A DNA stretch of 64,000 bases from an uncultured Alistipes sp. Its GTDB lineage: Bacteria; Bacteroidota; Bacteroidia; Bacteroidales; Rikenellaceae. The stretch is taken from positions 2,145,806-2,209,805 of the forward strand of contig NZ_OZ007039.1 in the NCBI RefSeq assembly GCF_963931675.1, given 5' to 3'. A model generated the notes under the pieces. The model did not search any database, was not told the origin of the DNA, and saw only the letters and a list, made by a program, of their open reading frames with translations. The position numbers and the translations under genes are program-made. The first letter of the stretch is position 1, and each line of letters opens with the position of its first letter. Of this stretch, positions 43,437 through 50,802 are shown one piece after another.

Positions 43437-43444
43437 CAAAGATA
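43437..43444 (-). promoter_or_regulatory. -7 element (TATCTTTG) abutting the BamA-like start codon
   Basis: An exact minus-strand TAnnTTTG. Its last base is 5 bp from the A of the ATG (43432), the same geometry as at the sugar kinase gene. Confidence 0.5.
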
Positions 43445-43502
43445 ACGCAAAAATCCCGGAAAACGTATGGAAAAAAACGCTTGCCGGGCTTTCCCGCATA
43501 TA

Positions 43503-43534
43503 AAAAAAGGTTCACCCTGCGGTGGACCTTTTTT
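43503..43534. terminator. bidirectional terminator hairpin
   Basis: AAAAAAGGT-t-CACC (43503-43516) pairs with GGTG-g-ACCTTTTTT (43521-43534) around CTGC. A and T runs on both flanks allow use on either strand. Confidence 0.6.
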
Positions 43535-43649
43535 GTGGAAGAATGATTTTCGGATTGCGGGGGAGCATCCTGAGGGAACCTTTTTCCGGGCTTTCGATCG
43601 TCCCGGCCTTGGCTCTGGTCCGGCCTTGGCTACGTTCCGTCTTCGCCTG

Positions 43650-43784
43650 GCCCCGGTCTCAGCCTTGTCCCGTCCGTCGCTCCGTCCCGGTCTCAGCCTT
43701 GCCTGTCCTTCGCCTGAACCCGGTCTCTCTCCTCTTTTCTCTCTCCCGGTCTCTCTCTTCCTCCTCTCTTCTCTCGCCCCCCCC
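43650..43784. repeat. pyrimidine-rich region with CCCGGTCTC repeats and a C8 tract
   Basis: CCCGGTCTCAGCCTTG occurs at 43652-43667 and 43686-43701. Shorter CCCGGTCTCTCT copies lie near 43719 and 43745, and a C8 tract at 43777-43784 abuts the end of the dksA-like gene. The 357-bp gap 43433-43789 otherwise shows only the -7 element and a terminator. Confidence 0.7.
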
Positions 43785-43789
43785 GGAAA

Positions 43790-44170
43790 TTATTTGCGGC
43801 CCTCTTTGGCTTCGATGCACTCCGTGGCGTGGGGAACCTTCATCAGACGCTCCTTGGGAATCAGTTTTCCCGTGGTCTTGCAGATTCCGTAGGTCTTGTT
43901 CTCGATGCGCACGAGCGCCATTTCGAGGTTGCGGATGAACTTCATCTGATGGGCCGCGAGACGCCCGCTCTCCTCTTTGGAAAGGGTCGCTGCACCCTCT
44001 TCCAGCACCTTGAAGGTCGGGGAGGTATCTTCGGTATCGTTGTCGGCCGTGTGCGTGATCGTGGCGCGGAGCAATTCGTAGTCCGCGCGCGCGTTTTCGA
44101 GCTTTTTCAGGATAAGCTGCTTGAACTCTTCGAGTTCGGCATCACTGTATCGGGTTCTTTCGTCTGCCAT
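43790..44170 (-). CDS. TraR/DksA-family protein with a reduced zinc finger
   Basis: A 126-residue protein with a coiled-coil N-terminal part (about 10-90) and a C-terminal finger-like region, YGICKTTGKLIPKERLMKVP. DksA-type proteins enter the RNA polymerase secondary channel and adjust promoter choice with ppGpp. Only two of the four zinc cysteines of the classic C4 finger are kept: Cys97 and Cys118. Thr100 and Ala121 stand at the other two positions, so zinc binding is probably lost while the fold remains. It is a single gene downstream of ileS in the same orientation, 104 bp away. Confidence 0.88.
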   Translation of the reverse strand: MADERTRYSDAELEEFKQLILKKLENARADYELLRATITHTADNDTEDTSPTFKVLEEGAATLSKEESGRLAAHQMKFIRNLEMALVRIENKTYGICKTTGKLIPKERLMKVPHATECIEAKEGRK

Positions 44171-44274
44171 GGTCGTGTCCTCTCTTTTTGGTTTTATGTA
44201 AAATTAAACAATATTTCCGATATAACCAAATTTTCTTGAGAAACTCGAACCCGCACAACACCTGAATCGGACCC

Positions 44275-47200
44275 CTACATCTTCGTAACGGCAATCCGCA
44301 GAGGCTCTTCGTCGACTTCGGATTCGACTACGAAAGTTCCGGCGGGTTCTGCCGCGGCCTTGACCTCGACGGCGAGGGTCTGGGAGGCGATGTAGTCTGC
44401 GAATTGCGCAATCGCCTCGACGACGAATGGCTTCCGTTCGATCTCGACGCGGATCTTGTCGGTGACCTCGAATCCGGAATCCTTGCGGATGTTCTGAATT
44501 CGGTTGATCAACTCGCGGGCCATCCCTTCGGCCTTCAGCTCCTCGGTGACGGTGATGTCGAGCGCGACGGTGAGTTTCCCTTCCGATGCGACGAGCCATC
44601 CGGGCATGTCCTCGGAGGTGATTTCGAAGTCGGCGGGCGTCACGACGATCTTCTCCCCGGCGATGTCGAGTACGGTTTCGGGTGCGGCTTCGATTTCTGC
44701 GATCTGCTCCTGGGAGAATCCGGCCACCAGGGCGGCGATCTGCTTCATCTGCTTCCCGTAGCGCGGGCCGAGGGTCTTGAAGTTGGGTTTGATGCGCTTT
44801 GTGATGACTCCTGCGGTGTTCTCGATGAGTTCGATCTCCTTGACGTTCACCTCGCTCATGATGAGATTCCTGACGGCGGCGATCTGCCCGGCCATGGCGG
44901 GGTCGAGCACCGGGATGAGGATCTTCATCAGGGGTTGGCGCACCTTGATCGAGACCTTGCGGCGCAGGGCCAGCACCATCGAGGAGACCTTCTGTGCGAG
45001 GTCCATGCGCTCTTCGAGGCTGTTGTCGATCAGCGAGAGGTCGGCCTTGGGGAAGGTCGAGAGGTGTACGGACTCATCGGTGTGGCGGCCGCTCACGGCG
45101 TTCAGGTCGCAGAAGATGCGGTCGGTGATGAACGGTGCGAAGGGGGCCGCGAGCATCACGACGGTCTCCAGACAGGTGTAGAGCGTCTGATAGGCCGCGA
45201 GTTTGTCCTCGGACATGCCGCCGCCCCAGAAGCGCTTGCGGTTGAGGCGGACGTACCAGTTCGAGAGGTTTTCGCCGACGAACTCCTGGATGGCGCGGGC
45301 CGCAGGCGTCGGGTCGTAATTTTCGAGCGATTCGGTCACCTCCTTGACGAGCGTGTTGAGCAGCGAGATGATCCAGCGGTCGATTTCGGGTCGTTTCTCC
45401 ATCGGCACCTCGGGTTCCCGGCCGGTGAATCCGTCGACGTTGGCGTAGAGCGCGAAGAACGAATAGGTGTTGTAGAGGGTTCCGAAGAACTTGCGGCGCA
45501 CCTCGTCCACACCGTCACGGTCGAACTTGAGGTTGTCCCAGGGCTGGGAGTTGGAGATCATGTACCAGCGGGTTGCGTCGGGACCGTAGGTGTCGAGCAC
45601 CTCGAAGGGGTCGACGGCATTCCCCAACCGCTTGGACATCTTGTTTCCGTTCTTGTCGAGCACCAGTCCGTTGGAGATGATGTTCCGGAATGCCACCGAG
45701 TCGAACAACATCGAGGCGATGGCGTGCAGCGTGAAGAACCATCCGCGGGTCTGGTCGACACCCTCGGCGATGAAGTCGGCGGGATAGACCTCCCCGAACT
45801 TCTCCCTGTTTTCGAACGGGTAGTGGACCTGGGCATAGGGCATGGCTCCCGAATCGAACCAGACATCGATCAGGTCGGGTTCGCGGCGCATGGGCTCGCC
45901 CTTTGACGAGACGAGCACGATCGAATCGACGTAGGGACGGTGCAGGTCGATGCGGTCCGTGGAGTAGTTCTCCTTCGACATGTCGCCGACCTTGAAATTT
46001 TCATAAGGGTTGTGCTGCATCACACCGGCCTGGATTGATTTTTCGATCTCGGCCATGAGCTCCTCGACCGAACCGATGCACTTCAGCTCCGAACGGTCCT
46101 CGGTGGCCCAGATCGGGAGCGGCGTGCCCCAGAAGCGCGAACGCGAGAGGTTCCAGTCGTTGAGGTTTTCGAGCCACTTGCCGAAGCGTCCCGTTCCGGT
46201 CGATTCGGGTTTCCAGCGGATCGTGCGGTTCAGCTCGATCATGCGCTCCTTGCAGGCCGTCGTGCGGATGAACCACGAGTCGAGCGGGTAGTAGAGCACG
46301 GGTTTGTCCGTTCGCCAGCAATGGGGGTAGTTGTGGACGTGCTTCTCGATCTTGAAGGCCAACCCGGCGGCCTTCAACTTCATGCAGATGTAGATGTCGA
46401 GCGACTCGGCAGCCTGTGCGGCCTTTTCGTCGTACTTGCCGTCGACGGTGAACTGCGGATCGTAGGCGTTCTTGACCCAGCGGCCCTCGTACTCCCTGTA
46501 GGCCTCGACATCGACGCACTCGCTCACGAAACGCTCGTCCAACTCGTCGAGGAGGTAGAATTTTCCGGTGAGGTCGACCATCGGCCGGGTCTCACCCTTT
46601 TTGTTGATCATGAAGAGCGAGGGGATCCCGGCGGCGCGGGCGACGAAGGCGTCGTCGGCACCGAATGTCGGGGCGATGTGTACGATACCGGTACCGTCCT
46701 CGGTGGTCACATAGTCGCCCGCGATGACACGGAACGCCTTTGTGGAGGCCTCCTTCCAGTTTCCGTCGGCATCCATCTCGACGGGCTTGACCCAGGGCAG
46801 CAGCTGTTCGTACTCCATGCCGACCAGTTCGGGGCCCTTCCACTCGCCGACCACCTCATAGGGGACGAGTTTGTCGCCGGGCTTGTAGTCTTCCAGCGCG
46901 ATGCCTTCGGCCTTCTTGTTGAAGTGTGCGTTCAGGAGGGCCTTGGCCACCACGGCGGTCATCTTCTCACCGGTATAGGGGTTGTAGCTGCGCACGGCCA
47001 CGTAGTCGATTTTCGGGCCGACGCAGAGGGCCGTATTCGAGGGCAGGGTCCAGGGCGTGGTGGTCCAGGCCAGGAAGACAGGGGTTCCCCAGCCCTCCAT
47101 TTCGGGCTTGGGGTTGCGGATGCGGAACTGTGCCACGACCGTCGTATCCTTGACGTCGCGGTAGCAGCCGGGCTGGTTCAGCTCGTGGGTCGAGAGCCCG

Positions 47201-47760
47201 GTTCCGGCCGCGGGCGAGTAGGGCTGAATGGTGTAGCCCTTGTAGAGCAGTCCCTTGTCGTAGAGCTGCTTGAGGAGCCACCACAGCGACTCGATGTACT
47301 TGTTGTCGTAGGTGATGTAGGGGTCGTCCATGTTGACCCAGTATCCCATCTTTCGGGTCAGGTTCTCCCACATGTCGGTGAACTCCATGACGGCTTCGCG
47401 GCAGGTGCGGTTGTACTCCTCGATGGAGATCTTCTTGCCGATATCCTCCTTGGTGATTCCGAGTTTCTTCTCGACGCCCAGTTCGACGGGCAGTCCGTGT
47501 GTATCCCATCCGGCCTTGCGGTGTACGAGGTATCCCTGCTGGGTTTTGTAGCGGCAGAATACGTCCTTGATGGTACGGGCCAGGACGTGATGGATGCCGG
47601 GCATCCCGTTTGCCGAGGGGGGACCCTCGTAGAATACGAATGTCGGATGCCCCTCACGGGTTTCGATGCTTTTGTGGAAGGTGTCGCGGGCATCCCATTC
47701 TCCGAGCACGTCGGCGGCGGTGCCTGCCAGGTCGAGTCCTTTATACTCCTTGAACTTCAT
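44275..47760 (-). CDS. ileS: isoleucyl-tRNA synthetase, type 2 (GXHH motif)
   Basis: A 1161-residue class I synthetase that charges tRNA-Ile with isoleucine and edits mischarged valine. The ATG at 47760 starts the family N-terminus; the open frame upstream runs antisense or out of frame through the ABC transporter and is not coding. The first nucleotide-binding signature reads PSANGMPGIHH, so the HIGH motif is the GXHH form (Gly55-Ile-His57-His58). The second signature is KMSKR. The CP1 editing domain and the C-terminal extension mark the eukaryote-like IleRS2 class, often linked to mupirocin resistance. Confidence 0.97.
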   Translation of the reverse strand: MKFKEYKGLDLAGTAADVLGEWDARDTFHKSIETREGHPTFVFYEGPPSANGMPGIHHVLARTIKDVFCRYKTQQGYLVHRKAGWDTHGLPVELGVEKKLGITKEDIGKKISIEEYNRTCREAVMEFTDMWENLTRKMGYWVNMDDPYITYDNKYIESLWWLLKQLYDKGLLYKGYTIQPYSPAAGTGLSTHELNQPGCYRDVKDTTVVAQFRIRNPKPEMEGWGTPVFLAWTTTPWTLPSNTALCVGPKIDYVAVRSYNPYTGEKMTAVVAKALLNAHFNKKAEGIALEDYKPGDKLVPYEVVGEWKGPELVGMEYEQLLPWVKPVEMDADGNWKEASTKAFRVIAGDYVTTEDGTGIVHIAPTFGADDAFVARAAGIPSLFMINKKGETRPMVDLTGKFYLLDELDERFVSECVDVEAYREYEGRWVKNAYDPQFTVDGKYDEKAAQAAESLDIYICMKLKAAGLAFKIEKHVHNYPHCWRTDKPVLYYPLDSWFIRTTACKERMIELNRTIRWKPESTGTGRFGKWLENLNDWNLSRSRFWGTPLPIWATEDRSELKCIGSVEELMAEIEKSIQAGVMQHNPYENFKVGDMSKENYSTDRIDLHRPYVDSIVLVSSKGEPMRREPDLIDVWFDSGAMPYAQVHYPFENREKFGEVYPADFIAEGVDQTRGWFFTLHAIASMLFDSVAFRNIISNGLVLDKNGNKMSKRLGNAVDPFEVLDTYGPDATRWYMISNSQPWDNLKFDRDGVDEVRRKFFGTLYNTYSFFALYANVDGFTGREPEVPMEKRPEIDRWIISLLNTLVKEVTESLENYDPTPAARAIQEFVGENLSNWYVRLNRKRFWGGGMSEDKLAAYQTLYTCLETVVMLAAPFAPFITDRIFCDLNAVSGRHTDESVHLSTFPKADLSLIDNSLEERMDLAQKVSSMVLALRRKVSIKVRQPLMKILIPVLDPAMAGQIAAVRNLIMSEVNVKEIELIENTAGVITKRIKPNFKTLGPRYGKQMKQIAALVAGFSQEQIAEIEAAPETVLDIAGEKIVVTPADFEITSEDMPGWLVASEGKLTVALDITVTEELKAEGMARELINRIQNIRKDSGFEVTDKIRVEIERKPFVVEAIAQFADYIASQTLAVEVKAAAEPAGTFVVESEVDEEPLRIAVTKM

Positions 47761-47799
47761 ATCGGTAAGAAAAAATTTTCGCAGCATGTTGACAACCCG

Positions 47800-47807
47800 C
47801 AAAGATA
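47800..47807 (-). promoter_or_regulatory. -7 element (TATCTTTG) for ileS
   Basis: An exact minus-strand TAnnTTTG, 40 bp upstream of the ileS ATG. A suitable -33 box is not evident. Confidence 0.5.
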
Positions 47808-47872
47808 GTAAAAAGATTGAAAAACCTTGCATTTTTGCGATGATTCCGAATTTCGGGAGGTTGAGAAACGGC

Positions 47873-47911
47873 AATCCGGGCCTTTTCCCGTGGGAGAAAG
47901 AGGCCCGGATT
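47873..47911 (-). terminator. hairpin after the ABC transporter gene
   Basis: AATCCGGGCC pairs perfectly with GGCCCGGATT (47873-47882 with 47902-47911). Partial inner pairing of CCTTTTCCC with GGGAGAAAGAGG extends the stem. It lies 26 bp past the transporter stop. There is no long T-run, so termination efficiency is uncertain. Confidence 0.55.
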
Positions 47912-47936
47912 CCGGATTTCGGGGCTCGGGGGCGGG

Positions 47937-49766
47937 TCAGCCGAAGGACTGCATTTCGATGAGTTTGGCGTAGATGCCGTTCCGGGCCATGAGCTCGGTG
48001 TGGGTGCCCTGCTCGGCGATGCGGCCGTGGTCGACGACGATGATCTGGTCGGCGTTGTGGATCGTCGACAGCCGGTGTGCGATGACCACCGAGGTGCGGC
48101 CCTTGAGCAGCTTGTTCAGTGCATCCTGCACGAGTTTCTCGCTCTCGGTGTCGAGGGCCGAGGTGGCCTCGTCGAGAATCAGGATGTCGGGATTCTTCAG
48201 CACGGCGCGGGCGATCGAGAGGCGCTGGCGCTGGCCTCCGGAGAGTTTTGTCCCGCGGTCGCCGATGTTGGTGTCGTAACCTTCGGGGCATTCGCGGATG
48301 AAGTCGTCGGCATTGGCCACGCGGGCGGCCTCGACAATCTCTTCGTGCGAAGCGCCGCGGCGACCCATTCCGATGTTGTTCTCGATGGTGTCGTTGAAGA
48401 GCACGGTATCCTGAGCCACGACGCTCATGTGTGCTCGGACGCTCTCCTGCGAGTAGTCGCGCAGCGAGACCCCGTCGATGAGGATTTCGCCGCTCGTGGG
48501 GTCGTAGAAGCGGGGCAGGAGCTCGCTGAGCGTCGACTTGCCGCCACCCGAAGGTCCGACCAGCGCGACGGTCTGCCCGCGGCGGATCTCGAACGAAATG
48601 CCGTCGATCACCTCGCGCGAACCGTCGTAGGTAAAGTGTACGTTGCGGAATTCGATCTTGTCCTTGAGGCCGGTAAGTTCGCGGGCGTCGGGTTTGTCCT
48701 GGATTTCGGGTTTGGTGTCGATGATCGAGAAGATGCGTTCCCCGGCGGCGATACCCTGGTTGATGTTCGCGAACTGGTCGATGAACGTGCGCACGGGGCG
48801 TGTGATCTGGGAGAAGATGGCCACGAAGGCGATGAACCCTCCGGGGTCGAGCGACCCGGCGGCGACGAGCGAGCCTCCGAATACGAGGATCACGCCGACG
48901 GCCGTGATGCCGAGGAATTCGCTCATGGGCGAGGCGAGCTGCTGGCGGCGGGCCATCGAGAGGGTGAGCCGTGCGAGGTCTTCGCTGATGTCGTAGTATT
49001 TCTGCTTGATGTATTCGGTTGCGTTGTAGCTCTTGATGACCTTGATACCCGCGAGGGATTCGTCGAGCGTGGCGACCATCTCGCCCATGCGCTGCTGGTT
49101 GGTGCGGGCGGGGTGCCGGAGTTTCTTGACGATGCTGCCGATGAGCAGGGCCACGACGGGGAGGAAGAACACCGAGAATACGGCGAGCTCCCACGAGATG
49201 GCGATCATCATGACGATGTAACCGATGATGAGGAAGGGCTCCCGGAAGGAGACCTGGAGGGTATTGGTGATGCAGAACTGGACGACTCCGACGTCGGAGG
49301 TGATTTTGGAGATGATATCGCCTTTCCGCTGGTCGGAGAAGTACCCGACGTTCATGTCCATGACGCGGGAGAACATTTCGTTGCGCATTTTCTGGAGTGT
49401 TCGGGTGCGCATGTTCTCCATGGTCCAGGCACCGAGGTAGCGGAAGAGGTTGCTCAGGAAGCTGATGCAGATGGCGACGATGGCCAGGAGCAGGAGGACG
49501 TTCTGCCGATCGTACTCCTGGAACACGTGGGAGTAGGTGAAGTTGAAGAGGGCTGTCAGGTACTCCTGGTTGAACTCCACGGGAGGCAGTTTTTCGACAT
49601 ACTCAAAGGAGTAGTTCGCGTCGAACATGGTGTTCAGGATCGGGATGATCAGCATGAACGTCAGGGAGTTGAACAGCGCGTAGAGGAGCGAGTAGAAGAA
49701 ATAGGGTATGGCGTATTTCTTGATCGGCCGGGCGAAGCCCAACAACCGCATGTAAGTCTTGAACAT
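47937..49766 (-). CDS. MsbA-like ABC exporter (fused permease and ATPase)
   Basis: A 609-residue half-transporter. The N-terminal six-helix membrane domain spans about 15-320. The ATPase domain (about 360-609) has Walker A GPSGGGKST, signature LSGGQRQR, Walker B ILILDEATSALD and the switch His in VIAHRLSTI. The architecture fits MsbA and other lipid or drug exporters that flip substrates across the inner membrane as homodimers. Lipid A/LPS flipping is plausible because KDO genes are encoded nearby, but they are not adjacent and the substrate cannot be read from sequence. Confidence 0.9.
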   Translation of the reverse strand: MFKTYMRLLGFARPIKKYAIPYFFYSLLYALFNSLTFMLIIPILNTMFDANYSFEYVEKLPPVEFNQEYLTALFNFTYSHVFQEYDRQNVLLLLAIVAICISFLSNLFRYLGAWTMENMRTRTLQKMRNEMFSRVMDMNVGYFSDQRKGDIISKITSDVGVVQFCITNTLQVSFREPFLIIGYIVMMIAISWELAVFSVFFLPVVALLIGSIVKKLRHPARTNQQRMGEMVATLDESLAGIKVIKSYNATEYIKQKYYDISEDLARLTLSMARRQQLASPMSEFLGITAVGVILVFGGSLVAAGSLDPGGFIAFVAIFSQITRPVRTFIDQFANINQGIAAGERIFSIIDTKPEIQDKPDARELTGLKDKIEFRNVHFTYDGSREVIDGISFEIRRGQTVALVGPSGGGKSTLSELLPRFYDPTSGEILIDGVSLRDYSQESVRAHMSVVAQDTVLFNDTIENNIGMGRRGASHEEIVEAARVANADDFIRECPEGYDTNIGDRGTKLSGGQRQRLSIARAVLKNPDILILDEATSALDTESEKLVQDALNKLLKGRTSVVIAHRLSTIHNADQIIVVDHGRIAEQGTHTELMARNGIYAKLIEMQSFG

Positions 49767-49893
49767 TCCGTAAGGTTTGGAGTTTGCGCAATCTCACAGC
49801 CGGGCCGGTTTTTCCTGTTGCGAAGTGTTCCGCGGGCTATTTCCGGGGATTTCGGGGTTGGTTTGGCCGTTCCGGACAGGCATCAATTTCCCG

Positions 49894-49901
49894 CAAATAT
49901 A
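49894..49901 (-). promoter_or_regulatory. -7 element (TATATTTG) upstream of the ABC exporter
   Basis: An exact minus-strand TAnnTTTG, 128 bp upstream of the ATG. It lies in the 283-bp gap to rnhA, which shows nothing else I can name. Confidence 0.45.
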
Positions 49902-50049
49902 GGAATAATAACCCGAAAAGCGAAAAAAGCGCGAAAATTCGGGCAATGAATGGATCTTAAGTGCGAAAAACGGCTGTTCCCGCACGACGGGGGATCCGGG
50001 CGCGGGCGCGTCCTTCTCCCTGCCGGACGCCTCTCCCACACACCGCCTT

Positions 50050-50508
50050 CTATTCCGGCGTATATCCGGTATCTTCGAGCCAGCGGGTCCGGTCGTTGGC
50101 GGCGGCGACGGCCAACTGGTCGCAACGGTTGTTCTCGACGGTGTCGGCGTGACCCTTGACCCAGACGAAGCGGACGTGGTGCCGGTTGTAGGAGCGGAGG
50201 AAGCGCATCCAGAGGTCGGGGTTCTTCTTTCCGGCGAATCCCTTGCGCACCCAGCCGAACACCCAGCCTTTCGAGACGGCATCGACGACGTATTTCGAGT
50301 CGGAGTAGATCACGACGTCGGAACCTTCGAAACGGAGTGCTTCGAGGGCGACGCAGACGGCCATGAGCTCCATGCGGTTGTTGGTCGTCAGGCGGAAACC
50401 TTGCGAGAGCTCCTTGCGGTGGGGGCCCGAGAGGAGCACGGCGCCGTAACCTCCGGGTCCGGGATTTCCGAGGGCCGAGCCGTCGGTATAAATGGTGATG
50501 GATGGCAT
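50050..50508 (-). CDS. rnhA: ribonuclease HI
   Basis: A 152-residue RNase HI that cuts the RNA strand of RNA-DNA hybrids. The ATG at 50508 starts at the first beta-strand (PSITIYTDGSALGNPGPGGY); the frame remains open upstream without family sequence. Catalytic acids appear in order: Asp in YTDGSA, Glu in TTNNRMELMAV, Asp in VIYSDSKYVV and Asp in NNRCDQLA, with the active-site His in WVKGHADTVENN. The length is normal. It is downstream of valS on the same strand, separated by the 22-bp repeat array. Confidence 0.95.
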   Translation of the reverse strand: MPSITIYTDGSALGNPGPGGYGAVLLSGPHRKELSQGFRLTTNNRMELMAVCVALEALRFEGSDVVIYSDSKYVVDAVSKGWVFGWVRKGFAGKKNPDLWMRFLRSYNRHHVRFVWVKGHADTVENNRCDQLAVAAANDRTRWLEDTGYTPE

Positions 50509-50630
50509 TTTTCGGGTTTTCGGATTCCGGTTTGCGGCAGGCCCCCGCCACATAGGGCGGGGGTCGGTCGGATTTCGGGTGATGGGCGGGCGGGGATTGT
50601 CGGGCTGTCCCCGAGTTTCGGCCCCTCCCT

Positions 50631-50740
50631 TCACGCTCGGACGGGACTCTTCTCACGCTCGGACGGGACTCTTCTCATGTTCGGACAGGACACCTCTCAC
50701 GCTCGGACAGGACCCCTCTCACGCTCGGACGGGACGGGCC
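50631..50740. repeat. five 22-bp tandem repeats between rnhA and valS
   Basis: The unit is TCACGCTCGGACGGGACTCT plus two bases. Copies start at 50631, 50653, 50675, 50697 and 50719; the first two are identical and the rest differ at a few positions. The array fills part of the 294-bp gap 50509-50802, upstream of rnhA and just after the valS stop. No gene is supported there. Confidence 0.92.
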
Positions 50741-50802
50741 TTTTTCTCTCTCCTCGGCCTCTTCCGGTCCCTCCCTGGCCCCCTCCCGGCCCCTTCCGTC
50801 GA

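Noticed and set aside
41651..43546. A 631-codon frame antisense to the BamA-like gene
   Set aside because: The minus-strand protein has a signal peptide and beta-barrel pattern. The plus-strand product is Glu/Val/Gly-rich with none.
47761..49194. Upstream extension of the ileS frame by 478 codons
   Set aside because: It runs out of frame through the ABC exporter gene and through the noncoding gap, and gives Arg-rich low-complexity protein. The family start is at 47760.
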